Source: an uncultured Brachyspira sp. | GTDB lineage: Bacteria; Cyanobacteriota; Vampirovibrionia; Gastranaerophilales; Gastranaerophilaceae | NCBI GenBank assembly: GCA_900321895.1 | Contig: ONYB01000201.1 | Coordinates: 1-9,212, forward strand | Length of the DNA: 9,212 nucleotides | Direction: 5' to 3' | Shown here: one piece after another, positions 1 to 6,559 of the stretch | How the letters are laid out: every line of letters begins with the position of its first letter | How positions within the stretch are numbered: position 1 is the stretch's first letter | The notes under the pieces: generated by a model | Seen by the model: the letters and a program-made list of their open reading frames with translations, nothing else | Database searches by the model: none | Told to the model about the DNA's origin: nothing | Made by a program: the position numbers and the translations under genes

Positions 1-33
1 CACAGACTTAGTTTTTAAGGAAAGAGGTTTATT

Positions 34-930
34 ATGGCAATTAGATTTGATGCCGGCGAAATTATTACGGCTATGGTCACACCGTTTGATGCCAAAAGGG
101 AGATTGATTATAACAAGGTTGAAGAACTTACGAAATATTTGATTACGCACGGTAGCGATACGGTTCTCGTTGCAGGTACAACAGGCGAAGGCCCTACTCT
201 TACGCATGAAGAAGAAATTGAACTTTTGAGTACTACAAAAAGAGCAGTTGCAACAAGTAAGGCTAAAGTTATTATGAATGCAGGTTCAAATTGTACCGAA
301 ACGGCTTGCAGAACTGCTAAACTTGCTCAAAAAGAGGATGTCGACGCTATTTTGTCCGTTGTTCCTTATTACAACAAACCTAATCAAAAGGGCATGATTG
401 AACACTTTTCTGCGATCGCAAAAAGTACTGATTTGCCTGTTATTATTTATAATATTCCGTCACGTACAGGTGTAAATATGTTGCCTGAAACAGTTGCAAA
501 ACTCGCTAAAGAGTTTGACAATATTGTCGGTATCAAACAAAGTTGCCCTAATATGGACGCAATCACAGAGATGAAATTACTTTGTCCTGAAGATTTTTCG
601 ATTTATTCGGGCGATGACAGTTTGACTTTGCCTATGCTTTCTTTAGGGGCTAGAGGGGTTATCTCTGTTGCTTCTCATATCTTTGGAGCTCAAATGAAGT
701 CGATGATTAGAAATTATAAAACGGGTGATTTTATTCCTGCTTTAAATATGCACAAAAAATTATATCCGGCTTTTAAAAAGCTGTTCTTTGCTCCTAACCC
801 TATTCCGGTAAAGGCTGCTTTAGCTCATAAAGGTATAATTGAAGAATTTGTAAGACGACCATTGGTTGAGCTTACGAGTGAAGAAAAAGCAGAACTTTTC
901 AAGGTTCTTGATTCTGTAGAAGAAGATTAG
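34..930 (+). CDS. dapA: 4-hydroxy-tetrahydrodipicolinate synthase (DapA)
   Basis: Cytoplasmic Schiff-base aldolase that condenses pyruvate with aspartate-semialdehyde, the first committed step of the diaminopimelate/lysine pathway. Its product feeds lysine and, in most diderms, peptidoglycan cross-links. The 298 residues match the usual length (about 290-300) of this TIM-barrel family. Visible motifs: GTTGEGPTL near residues 48-56 (the Thr-Thr pair of the active site), PYYNKP at 111-116, YNIPSRTG at 139-146 (catalytic Tyr139 and substrate-binding Arg144), the Schiff-base lysine Lys168 in VGIKQS, and GVISV at 208-212. The ATG start has GAGG at 24-27 with 6-nt spacing. A TAA at 16-18 could end an upstream gene but too little is visible to say. 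The stop codon lies inside a hairpin, so the transcript may end just after the gene. Related aldolases (N-acetylneuraminate lyase, KDG aldolase) share the fold, but the motif set fits DapA best. Confidence 0.96.
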   Translation: MAIRFDAGEIITAMVTPFDAKREIDYNKVEELTKYLITHGSDTVLVAGTTGEGPTLTHEEEIELLSTTKRAVATSKAKVIMNAGSNCTETACRTAKLAQKEDVDAILSVVPYYNKPNQKGMIEHFSAIAKSTDLPVIIYNIPSRTGVNMLPETVAKLAKEFDNIVGIKQSCPNMDAITEMKLLCPEDFSIYSGDDSLTLPMLSLGARGVISVASHIFGAQMKSMIRNYKTGDFIPALNMHKKLYPAFKKLFFAPNPIPVKAALAHKGIIEEFVRRPLVELTSEEKAELFKVLDSVEED

Positions 931-951
931 CCCGCTCAGGCTATCTTTTTC
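924..951 (+). terminator. Hairpin terminator overlapping the dapA stop codon
   Basis: TAGCC (928-932) pairs with GGCTA (939-943) around a 6-nt loop. Allowing one bulged T (927), AGA (924-926) pairs with TCT (944-946), giving an 8-bp stem. It runs directly into a T-run ending at 950. The TAG stop of dapA is part of the 5' arm. It fits an intrinsic terminator or partial attenuator between dapA and secD. The stem is short, so some read-through into secDF is plausible. Confidence 0.6.
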
Positions 952-993
952 TGTTTAAAGTTTTAGTAAAATTAATAAAAAGTACAAATAGAT

Positions 994-997
994 GAGG
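994..997 (+). promoter_or_regulatory. Ribosome binding site fixing the GTG start of secD
   Basis: GAGG lies 8 nt before the GTG at 1006. The nearest ATG upstream (992) is out of frame. The next in-frame ATG (1024, codon 7) would sit too far from this site and would remove the positively charged start of the first membrane segment, so GTG is the likely start. Confidence 0.75.
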
Positions 998-1005
998 ATA
1001 AAAAA

Positions 1006-2313
1006 GTGAAAAACAAAATCATTATGTTTTGGGCGATTGTACTTATTGTAATAGCTTCAATAATTACAATCTTCGTAAAACCAACAAAACTGGGGCTTGA
1101 TTTGGTCGGCGGTTCCAGGCTTGTGCTTGAGGCACAAACAACAAAATCTGTTGCCGAAATTACTCCGGAAGTTATGGAGCGTTTGCAGTTCGCTATCGAA
1201 AACCGTGTCAACAAACTTGGTGTTGCTGAAACTGTAGTTCAACAAATCGGCGACAAAAGATTGTTAGTAGAAATTCCTAACGTTACGGATTTGAAGGAAG
1301 CAAAAGCTTTTTTGGGTGAAACTGCTCAATTAGAATTTAAAAAAGAAGCTGTAAGAAAAGACGGTACAACAGAATGGGTTGAAACAGGTTTGACAGGTCA
1401 AGACCTTGCAAAATCTATGTTGACAACAGACTCTGTCGGACACTGGGTTGTTTCTCTTGAATTCAAGGCTGAAGGATCAAGAAAATTCGCAGAATTGACA
1501 AAAGAATTAGTTAACAAACCTATGGCAATCTTCTTCAACGGAGATTTGGTTTCTGCTCCGAACGTTAATGAACCGATTTATGGCGGAAAAGCTCAAATTT
1601 CGGGTGGTGACAGCGGTTTTGCTTATGATGAAGCAGAAAGAATGGTTAATCTCTTGAATGCAGGAGCTTTGCCTGTTCCGGCTAAGGTTGTTGAAGAAAA
1701 CACCGTCGGGCCTACTCTCGGGGCTGACAGTATTCAAAAATCAAAAGTTGCGGGTATTATCGGCTTGGGATTTGTAATGTTGTTTATGTTGGCATATTAC
1801 AGATTACCGGGGTTGATTGCTGACATCGCTTTGATTATTTACAGCTTGATGTTGTTTGCCTTGTTCAAGGCTATTCCTGTAACCTTAACACTTGCAGGTA
1901 TTGCAGGTTTTATCTTGAGTATCGGTATGGCTGTTGATGCGAACATCCTTATTTTTGAAAGAACTAAAGAAGAATTGAGAGCCGGCAGAAACTTGTTTAC
2001 CGCAATCAATTCTGGCTTTGACAGAGCATTTACAAGTATTTTCGACTCAAATATGACAACAATTATTACCTGTACGATTTTGTATCTCTTGGGTACAAGC
2101 ATTGTTAAAGGTTTTGCTTTGACTTTGGCAATAGGTGTAGTTGTTTCTATGTTCAGTGCGATTACGATTACTAAAAACTTCATGCATTTAATCTTCGGTA
2201 CAGGAGAATTGAAATATCCTGCATTGTTCGGTTTGCGTAGAGAAGAAATCGGCAAGGGCTTTGAAGTTACTGAAACTAAACGTGAAAATGCACGTTTCGG
2301 AATTTTAGATTAA
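1006..2313 (+). CDS. secD: Protein translocase subunit SecD
   Basis: Inner-membrane RND-family subunit that works with SecF on the periplasmic side of SecYEG, using the proton-motive force to pull or release translocating proteins. An N-terminal membrane segment (about 6-24) is followed by GLDLVGGS at 30-37 and a periplasmic domain to about 225. LPVPAKVVEENTVGPTLG (222-239) is the family signature before the membrane bundle. Five further hydrophobic segments lie between about 246 and 397. The proton-relay region GMAVDANILIFERTKEEL (307-324) contains the conserved Asp311. At 435 residues it is compact compared with the roughly 615-residue E. coli protein, as in cyanobacteria and many other phyla. 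A charged tail of about 38 residues (398-435) should be cytoplasmic. secF follows after 19 bp, so the two are surely co-transcribed; no yajC is next to them here. A weak TAAAAT (966-971) could be a -10 box, but no good -35 is seen. Confidence 0.95.
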   Translation: MKNKIIMFWAIVLIVIASIITIFVKPTKLGLDLVGGSRLVLEAQTTKSVAEITPEVMERLQFAIENRVNKLGVAETVVQQIGDKRLLVEIPNVTDLKEAKAFLGETAQLEFKKEAVRKDGTTEWVETGLTGQDLAKSMLTTDSVGHWVVSLEFKAEGSRKFAELTKELVNKPMAIFFNGDLVSAPNVNEPIYGGKAQISGGDSGFAYDEAERMVNLLNAGALPVPAKVVEENTVGPTLGADSIQKSKVAGIIGLGFVMLFMLAYYRLPGLIADIALIIYSLMLFALFKAIPVTLTLAGIAGFILSIGMAVDANILIFERTKEELRAGRNLFTAINSGFDRAFTSIFDSNMTTIITCTILYLLGTSIVKGFALTLAIGVVVSMFSAITITKNFMHLIFGTGELKYPALFGLRREEIGKGFEVTETKRENARFGILD

Positions 2314-2332
2314 GAAATTAGAGGTAAATAAG

Positions 2333-3328
2333 ATGACAGATAATACAATAACATCAAGACACATTATTGATATTGTGAAATACAGATTTGTATGGCTCTG
2401 TATTTCCGCTATCCTTCTTTTACCGGGAACTGTTTCATTGATTTATTCGGCAATTCATAACGAAAACCATGTTCCTTTAAAAGTTGGGATTGATTACACC
2501 GGCGGTACGATTTTGCAGTATGGTGTAAATAAAAATATTACAAATGACGATATTACAAAAACTAGAGAAAGCCTTGAAGATGTCGGAATTGAAAATCCGT
2601 ATATTCAGGTTTTGAAGGCTAACAACGAAGGCAAAAACGGTTTGACAAACATCGTTTCAATCCGTACAAAATTCGTTGGTCAAGACGAAGATACTGTTGA
2701 CAAAATTACTGAAACTTTGTCAAAAGATTATGACAGCCCTGAATTGATTTCAGTAAGTTCTGTTGGCCCGACTTTGGGTAAAGAATTGTTTAAAAATTCC
2801 TTAATTGCAATAAGTTTGGCATTTTTAGGGATTATCGCCTATTTGTCATTCAGATTTAAGTTTGATTACGCATTGGCGGCAATTCTCGGTATCGCTCACG
2901 ACGTTTTGTTTGTAGTTGGGGTATTTTCACTCTTGGGTATTTTCTACAACGTGCAGATTGACGGATTGTTTATTACCGCAATTTTAACGGTTGTTGGCTT
3001 CTCTGTTCACGATACAATCGTTGTATTCGATAGAATTAGAGAAAATTTGAGATACTATTCAAAGAAAATGTCTTTTGGAGAAATCGTAAATGCTTCCGTA
3101 AATCAAACTCTTGCAAGAAGTATCAACACTTCTTTGACAACTTTGATTACATTGGGGGCGTTGTACTTCTTCGGTGGCGTTACAACAAAAGACTTTGTAC
3201 TTGCAATGATTTTAGGTATCGCAATCGGTACTTACTCAAGTATTTTCTTCTGCTCAGTGCTTGTAGATATTTGGGAAGACAAAAAGAACAACAAAACTCC
3301 TGCGACAAAATCTCCGGCAGCAGTTTAG
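2333..3328 (+). CDS. secF: Protein translocase subunit SecF
   Basis: Partner of SecD in the SecDF complex that supports late steps of Sec-dependent export. The 331 residues are typical for SecF. There is an N-terminal membrane segment (about 18-40) and the periplasmic motif GIDYTGGTILQ at 52-62. SVGPTLGKELF (143-153) introduces a bundle of five membrane segments (about 155-310). The conserved core is VGFSVHDTIVVFDRIREN (221-238), with Asp227, Asp233 and Arg234, followed by NTSLTTL (265-271) and GTYSSIF (299-305). The position that is usually Asn before Asp227 is His here; this is a mild variant and the Asp is intact. The ATG start has GAGG at 2321-2324 with 8-nt spacing. It is the last gene of the unit and is followed by a strong terminator. 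The C-terminal tail (about 315-331) is charged, then Ala/Pro-rich. Confidence 0.95.
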   Translation: MTDNTITSRHIIDIVKYRFVWLCISAILLLPGTVSLIYSAIHNENHVPLKVGIDYTGGTILQYGVNKNITNDDITKTRESLEDVGIENPYIQVLKANNEGKNGLTNIVSIRTKFVGQDEDTVDKITETLSKDYDSPELISVSSVGPTLGKELFKNSLIAISLAFLGIIAYLSFRFKFDYALAAILGIAHDVLFVVGVFSLLGIFYNVQIDGLFITAILTVVGFSVHDTIVVFDRIRENLRYYSKKMSFGEIVNASVNQTLARSINTSLTTLITLGALYFFGGVTTKDFVLAMILGIAIGTYSSIFFCSVLVDIWEDKKNNKTPATKSPAAV

Positions 3329-3348
3329 TTAAGACTTTAAAAGATAAC

Positions 3349-3379
3349 AAAAGCAGTACCTTTCGGGTGCTGCTTTTTT
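3349..3379 (+). terminator. Intrinsic terminator between convergent secF and permease gene
   Basis: The 12-nt arm 3349-3360 pairs with 3366-3377 (one G-T wobble at 3357/3369) around the loop TTTCG. Six T residues at 3374-3379 follow the GC-rich core. Strong for the + strand (secF). Read from the - strand the wobble becomes a C/A mismatch and the following T-run is only four long, so it is probably a weaker terminator for the efflux operon, whose last gene ends at 3397. Confidence 0.9.
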
Positions 3380-3396
3380 ATTAAGAAAAATTGTTT

Positions 3397-4626
3397 TTAT
3401 TCGTACCTGAGAGCGTCAATCGGGTTAAGAAGAGAAGCTTTGTAGGCAGGATAGTAACCGAAAAGAACCCCGATTGCTCCCGAAAATCCCAGAGATAAGG
3501 CGATTGAAAAGCCAGAAATTGCAATGTTCATGCCGGCAAAGATGTGAATAGATTCTGCACCTAAAATCCCTACGATTACTCCGATAATCCCACCGATTAC
3601 AGAGAGGAGGAAGGATTCTATCAAGAATTGAATGCGGATATCGCTTGCTTTTGCTCCTATTGCCATTCTGATACCGATTTCTTTTGTTCTTTCTGTGACT
3701 GATACGAGCATAATATTCATAATACCGATACCGCCGACAAGCAGTGATACTGAGGCGATTGCCCCAAGAAGAATAGACATTGTTTTTGCCGAAGATTTGA
3801 TTGTTTCCTGCATTTCTGCAAGATTGCGGATTTCAAAATCTTTGTCTTGGGTTTTGCCGAGGTGGTGTCGATTTGTGAGAATTTCGTCAATATCGGATTG
3901 TGTTGTGTCAAGAATTTCTGAGTCTGTAGCTTTTACATTAATCATTTTGACAGATCCCGGAAATTCTGTTCCGAAAACCTTCTTTTGAGCTGTTGTGATA
4001 GGGATAAAAACCAAATCATCCTGATCCATCCCCATTCCGCTTTGACCTTTAGTTTTCAAAATCCCGATGACCTTGAACGGAACATTTCCAATTCTCATTG
4101 TTCTGTTAATCGGGTCTAAGTCGCCAAAAAGTTCTGTTGCAACAGTGTTCCCTATAATCGCAACTTTTGTGTTGTTTTTTATGTCTTCCGGAATAAAATT
4201 TCTGCCTGTTGCGACTTCATAATTTCTTATAAAAAGGTAGGAAGCTGTAGTGCCTCCAACGGTTGTAGACCAGTTTTGGTTGCCATAGGTTAGTTGAGAT
4301 GTGCCCGATGAATACGGTGCGACGGCAAGAATTCCACGAGCATTGCGTTCGATTGCGTCTGCATCTTTTATAGTAAGTGAAGGTTTTGTTCCGAACCCCA
4401 TTCTGACACCGCCGGAATTTGCAGAGGCTGAGCGTATCATAAGCAGGTTGCTGCCCATAGATTCCATATCTGCCGCAATCCTTTTGCTTGCACCGGAGCC
4501 TACCGCAAGCATTATTATAACCGCACTTACCCCGATAATTATCCCGAGGCTTGTCAGCATTGATCTCATTTTGTTGATTTTAAGTGAGCGAATTGCCATA
4601 ATAAGTGTGGATTTGAAATCTATCAC
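3397..4626 (-). CDS. MacB-type ABC transporter permease (separate permease subunit)
   Basis: Inner-membrane permease of the MacB/FtsX fold, expected to dimerise and convert ATP hydrolysis by the upstream ATPase into mechanical movement that drives substrate through adaptor and outer-membrane channel. The 409 residues show the standard plan: membrane segment 1 at about 23-43, a periplasmic domain (about 45-280), then segments at about 284-308, 332-357 and 368-391. Family signatures are MRSMLTSLGIIIGVSAVI (20-37), GGIGIMNIMLVSVTERTKEIGIR (split here as 298-310 and 311-320), MAIGAKASDI (321-330), and the C-terminal PAYKASLLNPIDALRYE (393-409). The GTG start overlaps the ATPase stop (GTGA), so translation is probably coupled; GGAGG at 4637-4641 lies 10 nt upstream. 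This corresponds to the C-terminal two thirds of enterobacterial MacB. The substrate is not predictable from sequence; macrolide, peptide, siderophore or lipid-like cargo are all known for relatives. Confidence 0.92.
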   Translation of the reverse strand: MIDFKSTLIMAIRSLKINKMRSMLTSLGIIIGVSAVIIMLAVGSGASKRIAADMESMGSNLLMIRSASANSGGVRMGFGTKPSLTIKDADAIERNARGILAVAPYSSGTSQLTYGNQNWSTTVGGTTASYLFIRNYEVATGRNFIPEDIKNNTKVAIIGNTVATELFGDLDPINRTMRIGNVPFKVIGILKTKGQSGMGMDQDDLVFIPITTAQKKVFGTEFPGSVKMINVKATDSEILDTTQSDIDEILTNRHHLGKTQDKDFEIRNLAEMQETIKSSAKTMSILLGAIASVSLLVGGIGIMNIMLVSVTERTKEIGIRMAIGAKASDIRIQFLIESFLLSVIGGIIGVIVGILGAESIHIFAGMNIAISGFSIALSLGFSGAIGVLFGYYPAYKASLLNPIDALRYE

Positions 4627-5351
4627 AGGGTGTAATCCTCCATTTTGGTGTTGACGGGGTGCGGGTGTTTGTTGATTTCGTCAGCAATAATGTTGCCGTC
4701 TTTAAAACGAACAACTCGTTTGCAATATTCTGCGATGTCGGGTTCGTGAGTTACAAGCACGATAGTTTTACCCATTTTGGCATTAAGGTTTACAAAAAAT
4801 TCCATAACTTCAATACTCGTTCTTGTGTCGAGGTTTCCTGTCGGCTCGTCCGCAAGAATTAGCGGAGGATCGTTTACAATCGCCCTTGCAATCGCAACCC
4901 TCTGTTGTTGACCGCCTGACATTTGATTTGGCATGTGGTCTTCCCGTTTTTCCAGCCCGACAATTTTTAGTGCGTTTTTTGCACGTCTAATTCTTTCTTC
5001 TTCCGGAAGTCCTTTGTAAATCATTGGAAGTTCGACATTCTCAAGTGCTGTAGTCCTCGATATAAGGTTAAATCCCTGAAAAACGAATCCCATTTTTAGA
5101 TTACGAACCTCTGCAAGTTCATTTGGGTTGAGCGAAAACATATCAATTCCGTCGAGGTGATAACTACCCGAATTCGGTTTATCTAAAGTTCCGAGCATGT
5201 TCATAAAGGTGGATTTTCCGGAGCCTGAAGTCCCCATAATCGCAACGAATTCTCCTTTTTCAATATTTAAAGATACGCAATTAAGGGCATTAAAACTGTC
5301 CTCTCCTGTTTGATAGGTTTTTATAGCATTTTTAACTTCTATAAGACTCAA
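4623..5351 (-). CDS. MacB/LolD-type ABC transporter ATPase
   Basis: Cytoplasmic ATP-binding subunit that pairs with the downstream permease. All ABC landmarks are intact in 242 residues: Walker A GTSGSGKST (40-48), Q-loop Gln92, signature MSGGQQQR (144-151), Walker B LILADEP (164-170) with Glu169, D-loop region TGNLD (171-175) and switch His202 in VTHEP. It belongs to the subfamily that serves MacB, LolCDE and FtsEX; neighbours point to MacB. The start is TTG: the first codons then give the usual MSLIEVKN opening, and AAGGA (5361-5365) lies 9 nt upstream. The gap to macA is 41 bp, and its stop overlaps the permease start. Together with the permease (242 + 409 residues) it equals the length of single-chain E. 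coli MacB (about 648), so this is a clean two-gene version. The tail (228-242) contains a His/Pro-rich stretch. Confidence 0.93.
   Translation of the reverse strand: MSLIEVKNAIKTYQTGEDSFNALNCVSLNIEKGEFVAIMGTSGSGKSTFMNMLGTLDKPNSGSYHLDGIDMFSLNPNELAEVRNLKMGFVFQGFNLISRTTALENVELPMIYKGLPEEERIRRAKNALKIVGLEKREDHMPNQMSGGQQQRVAIARAIVNDPPLILADEPTGNLDTRTSIEVMEFFVNLNAKMGKTIVLVTHEPDIAEYCKRVVRFKDGNIIADEINKHPHPVNTKMEDYTL
4637..4641 (-). promoter_or_regulatory. Ribosome binding site for the GTG start of the permease gene
   Basis: GGAGG on the - strand, inside the last codons of the ATPase gene, 10 nt before the GTG at 4626. It supports independent initiation of the permease at the overlapping GTGA junction rather than a sequencing frameshift in a fused MacB. 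Confidence 0.7.
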
Positions 5352-5360
5352 AATTATTTT

Positions 5361-5365
5361 TCCTT
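5361..5365 (-). promoter_or_regulatory. Ribosome binding site for the TTG start of the ATPase gene
   Basis: AAGGA on the - strand, 9 nt before the TTG at 5351. No in-frame ATG precedes the family-typical N-terminus, so this site decides the TTG start. Confidence 0.6.
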
Positions 5366-5392
5366 ATCTTCTGTGAATTTTTATGATTGAGT

Positions 5393-6559
5393 TTAGAACA
5401 TTCCGGGAGGTCTGCCTCTTCTGTCGCTTTTTTTATCATTTTTCTTAACATTTGATGCTCCCGTGATAATTTTGTCACCTTCGTGAAGCTCTTTTGATTT
5501 AATTTCGATATTTGTGTCGTCACTAGCTCCGGTTTCAATATTCACCCGTTTCTGCTTTTTGTCTGACAAAATCCAAATTCCTTGGTTTTTGTAACGAGTA
5601 CCGTCTGTATTTGGGTTGTATTTAAGGGCAATACTAGGGGCACAGAGGACATTTTCGCTTTTGTGAGTAATAATGGAAACATTCGCCGTCATCCCCGGAA
5701 TAAGTTTTAAATCTTCGTTGTCGACTTCAACAATAACCGTGTAGGTTACGACGTTTGAAACTGTCGTCGGTGAAATTCTAACTTGTGTAACTTTCCCTTT
5801 AAAAATGCTGTCTTGATAGCCGTCGAGGGTGTATGTAACTTCTTGTCCTACTGCAACTTTTCCGATGTCTGCTTCCGAAACGCTTACCTCAATCTGCATT
5901 TTAGTCAAATCCTGTGCGATTGTAAAAAGTTCAGGAGCTTGGAAACTTGCGGCAACTGATTGCCCGATGTCGATTTTTCTTGCAATAATCGTGCCGTCAA
6001 CAGGGGCGATGATTTTTGTGTAACCGAGGTTTGTTTTTGCGGTTGCAAGATTTGCTCGTGCTTGAGAAATTTGAGCTGCCGCTGAGGCAATTTGAGCTTT
6101 GTTTGATAAATAATCACTTTCTGCTTGATCAAGTTCGCTTTTTGCAATGAAATTCTTTTTGTAAAGGTTTTTGTATCGAACATAAGTTTTTCTTGACATC
6201 TCAGTAACCGCCTGAATTTTTGCCATATTAGCTTCTGCGTTTTGGACTTGGGCTGTATTTTGTTCTACAGATGCCTGAAAATTTCTCGGATCAATTTGAG
6301 CTAAGAGTTGTCCTTTTTTTACCTGAGAATTATAATCCACATAAATGCTTTCAATAAGCCCTGATACGACAGAGCCTACAGATACCGTGTTTACAGGATT
6401 AATCGTTCCTGAAGCTTCAACAACTTGGGTTATCGTGCATCGTTCCAGCGGTGTTGTTTCATACGTAATTCTGTTTTTTATCAAATTGTGTGCGATTCCG
6501 ATGCCGGAAAGTCCGATAACTGCTATAATAGCTATAAAATATCTTTTTTTTATCTTCAT
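5393..6559 (-). CDS. macA: MacA-like periplasmic adaptor (membrane fusion protein)
   Basis: HlyD/RND-type adaptor that bridges the inner-membrane permease and the TolC channel in the periplasm. An uncleaved-looking N-terminal membrane anchor covers about 7-24. A first lipoyl half-motif lies around 61-90 (VVSGLIESIYVDYNSQVKKG), followed by a heptad-like, Ala/Gln-rich coiled-coil hairpin at about 92-178. The second lipoyl half is TKIIAPVDGTIIARKIDIGQ (181-200). A beta-barrel follows, ending in LIPGMTANVSI (286-296), then a membrane-proximal domain to about 370 and a basic tail RRGRPPGMF seen in MacA-like proteins. The 388 residues are usual for the family. The ATG overlaps the tolC stop (ATGA), and GAGG at 6570-6573 sits 10 nt upstream, implying coupled translation. 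The name MacA is by architecture and company with a MacB-type ATPase/permease, not by known substrate. Confidence 0.92.
   Translation of the reverse strand: MKIKKRYFIAIIAVIGLSGIGIAHNLIKNRITYETTPLERCTITQVVEASGTINPVNTVSVGSVVSGLIESIYVDYNSQVKKGQLLAQIDPRNFQASVEQNTAQVQNAEANMAKIQAVTEMSRKTYVRYKNLYKKNFIAKSELDQAESDYLSNKAQIASAAAQISQARANLATAKTNLGYTKIIAPVDGTIIARKIDIGQSVAASFQAPELFTIAQDLTKMQIEVSVSEADIGKVAVGQEVTYTLDGYQDSIFKGKVTQVRISPTTVSNVVTYTVIVEVDNEDLKLIPGMTANVSIITHKSENVLCAPSIALKYNPNTDGTRYKNQGIWILSDKKQKRVNIETGASDDTNIEIKSKELHEGDKIITGASNVKKNDKKSDRRGRPPGMF

Noticed and set aside
950..1005. Promoter for secDF using TAAAAT at 966-971
   Set aside because: The region is uniformly AT-rich, so such hexamers are expected by chance, and no acceptable -35 lies 16-18 nt upstream. 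Mentioned only within the secD entry.
1839..2255. 138-codon open frame on the - strand opposite secD
   Set aside because: Antisense to the conserved SecD membrane bundle; no supporting start signal or family resemblance.
3632..3988. 118-codon open frame on the + strand opposite the permease gene
   Set aside because: Antisense shadow of a clear MacB-type permease; no RBS or recognisable domain, and its composition mirrors the hydrophobic codons of the real gene.
4623..4626. Sequencing frameshift splitting a fused macB
   Set aside because: The junction has its own GGAGG at suitable spacing, an overlapping GTGA, and complete termini on both proteins. Split ATPase/permease pairs are common outside Proteobacteria.
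4301..4654. 117-codon open frame on the + strand opposite the permease N-terminus
   Set aside because: Antisense shadow; Ile/Leu/Ala runs reflect the complement of the first membrane segment of the permease.
5332..5538. A 68-codon - strand frame overlapping the end of macA and the start of the ATPase gene, with a run of seven A residues in macA nearby that could hint at frameshifting
   Set aside because: The in-frame macA ending RRGRPPGMF is family-like and the A-run is not in a classical slippery-heptamer register. The alternative tail resembles nothing I know and overlaps the well-supported ATPase start.
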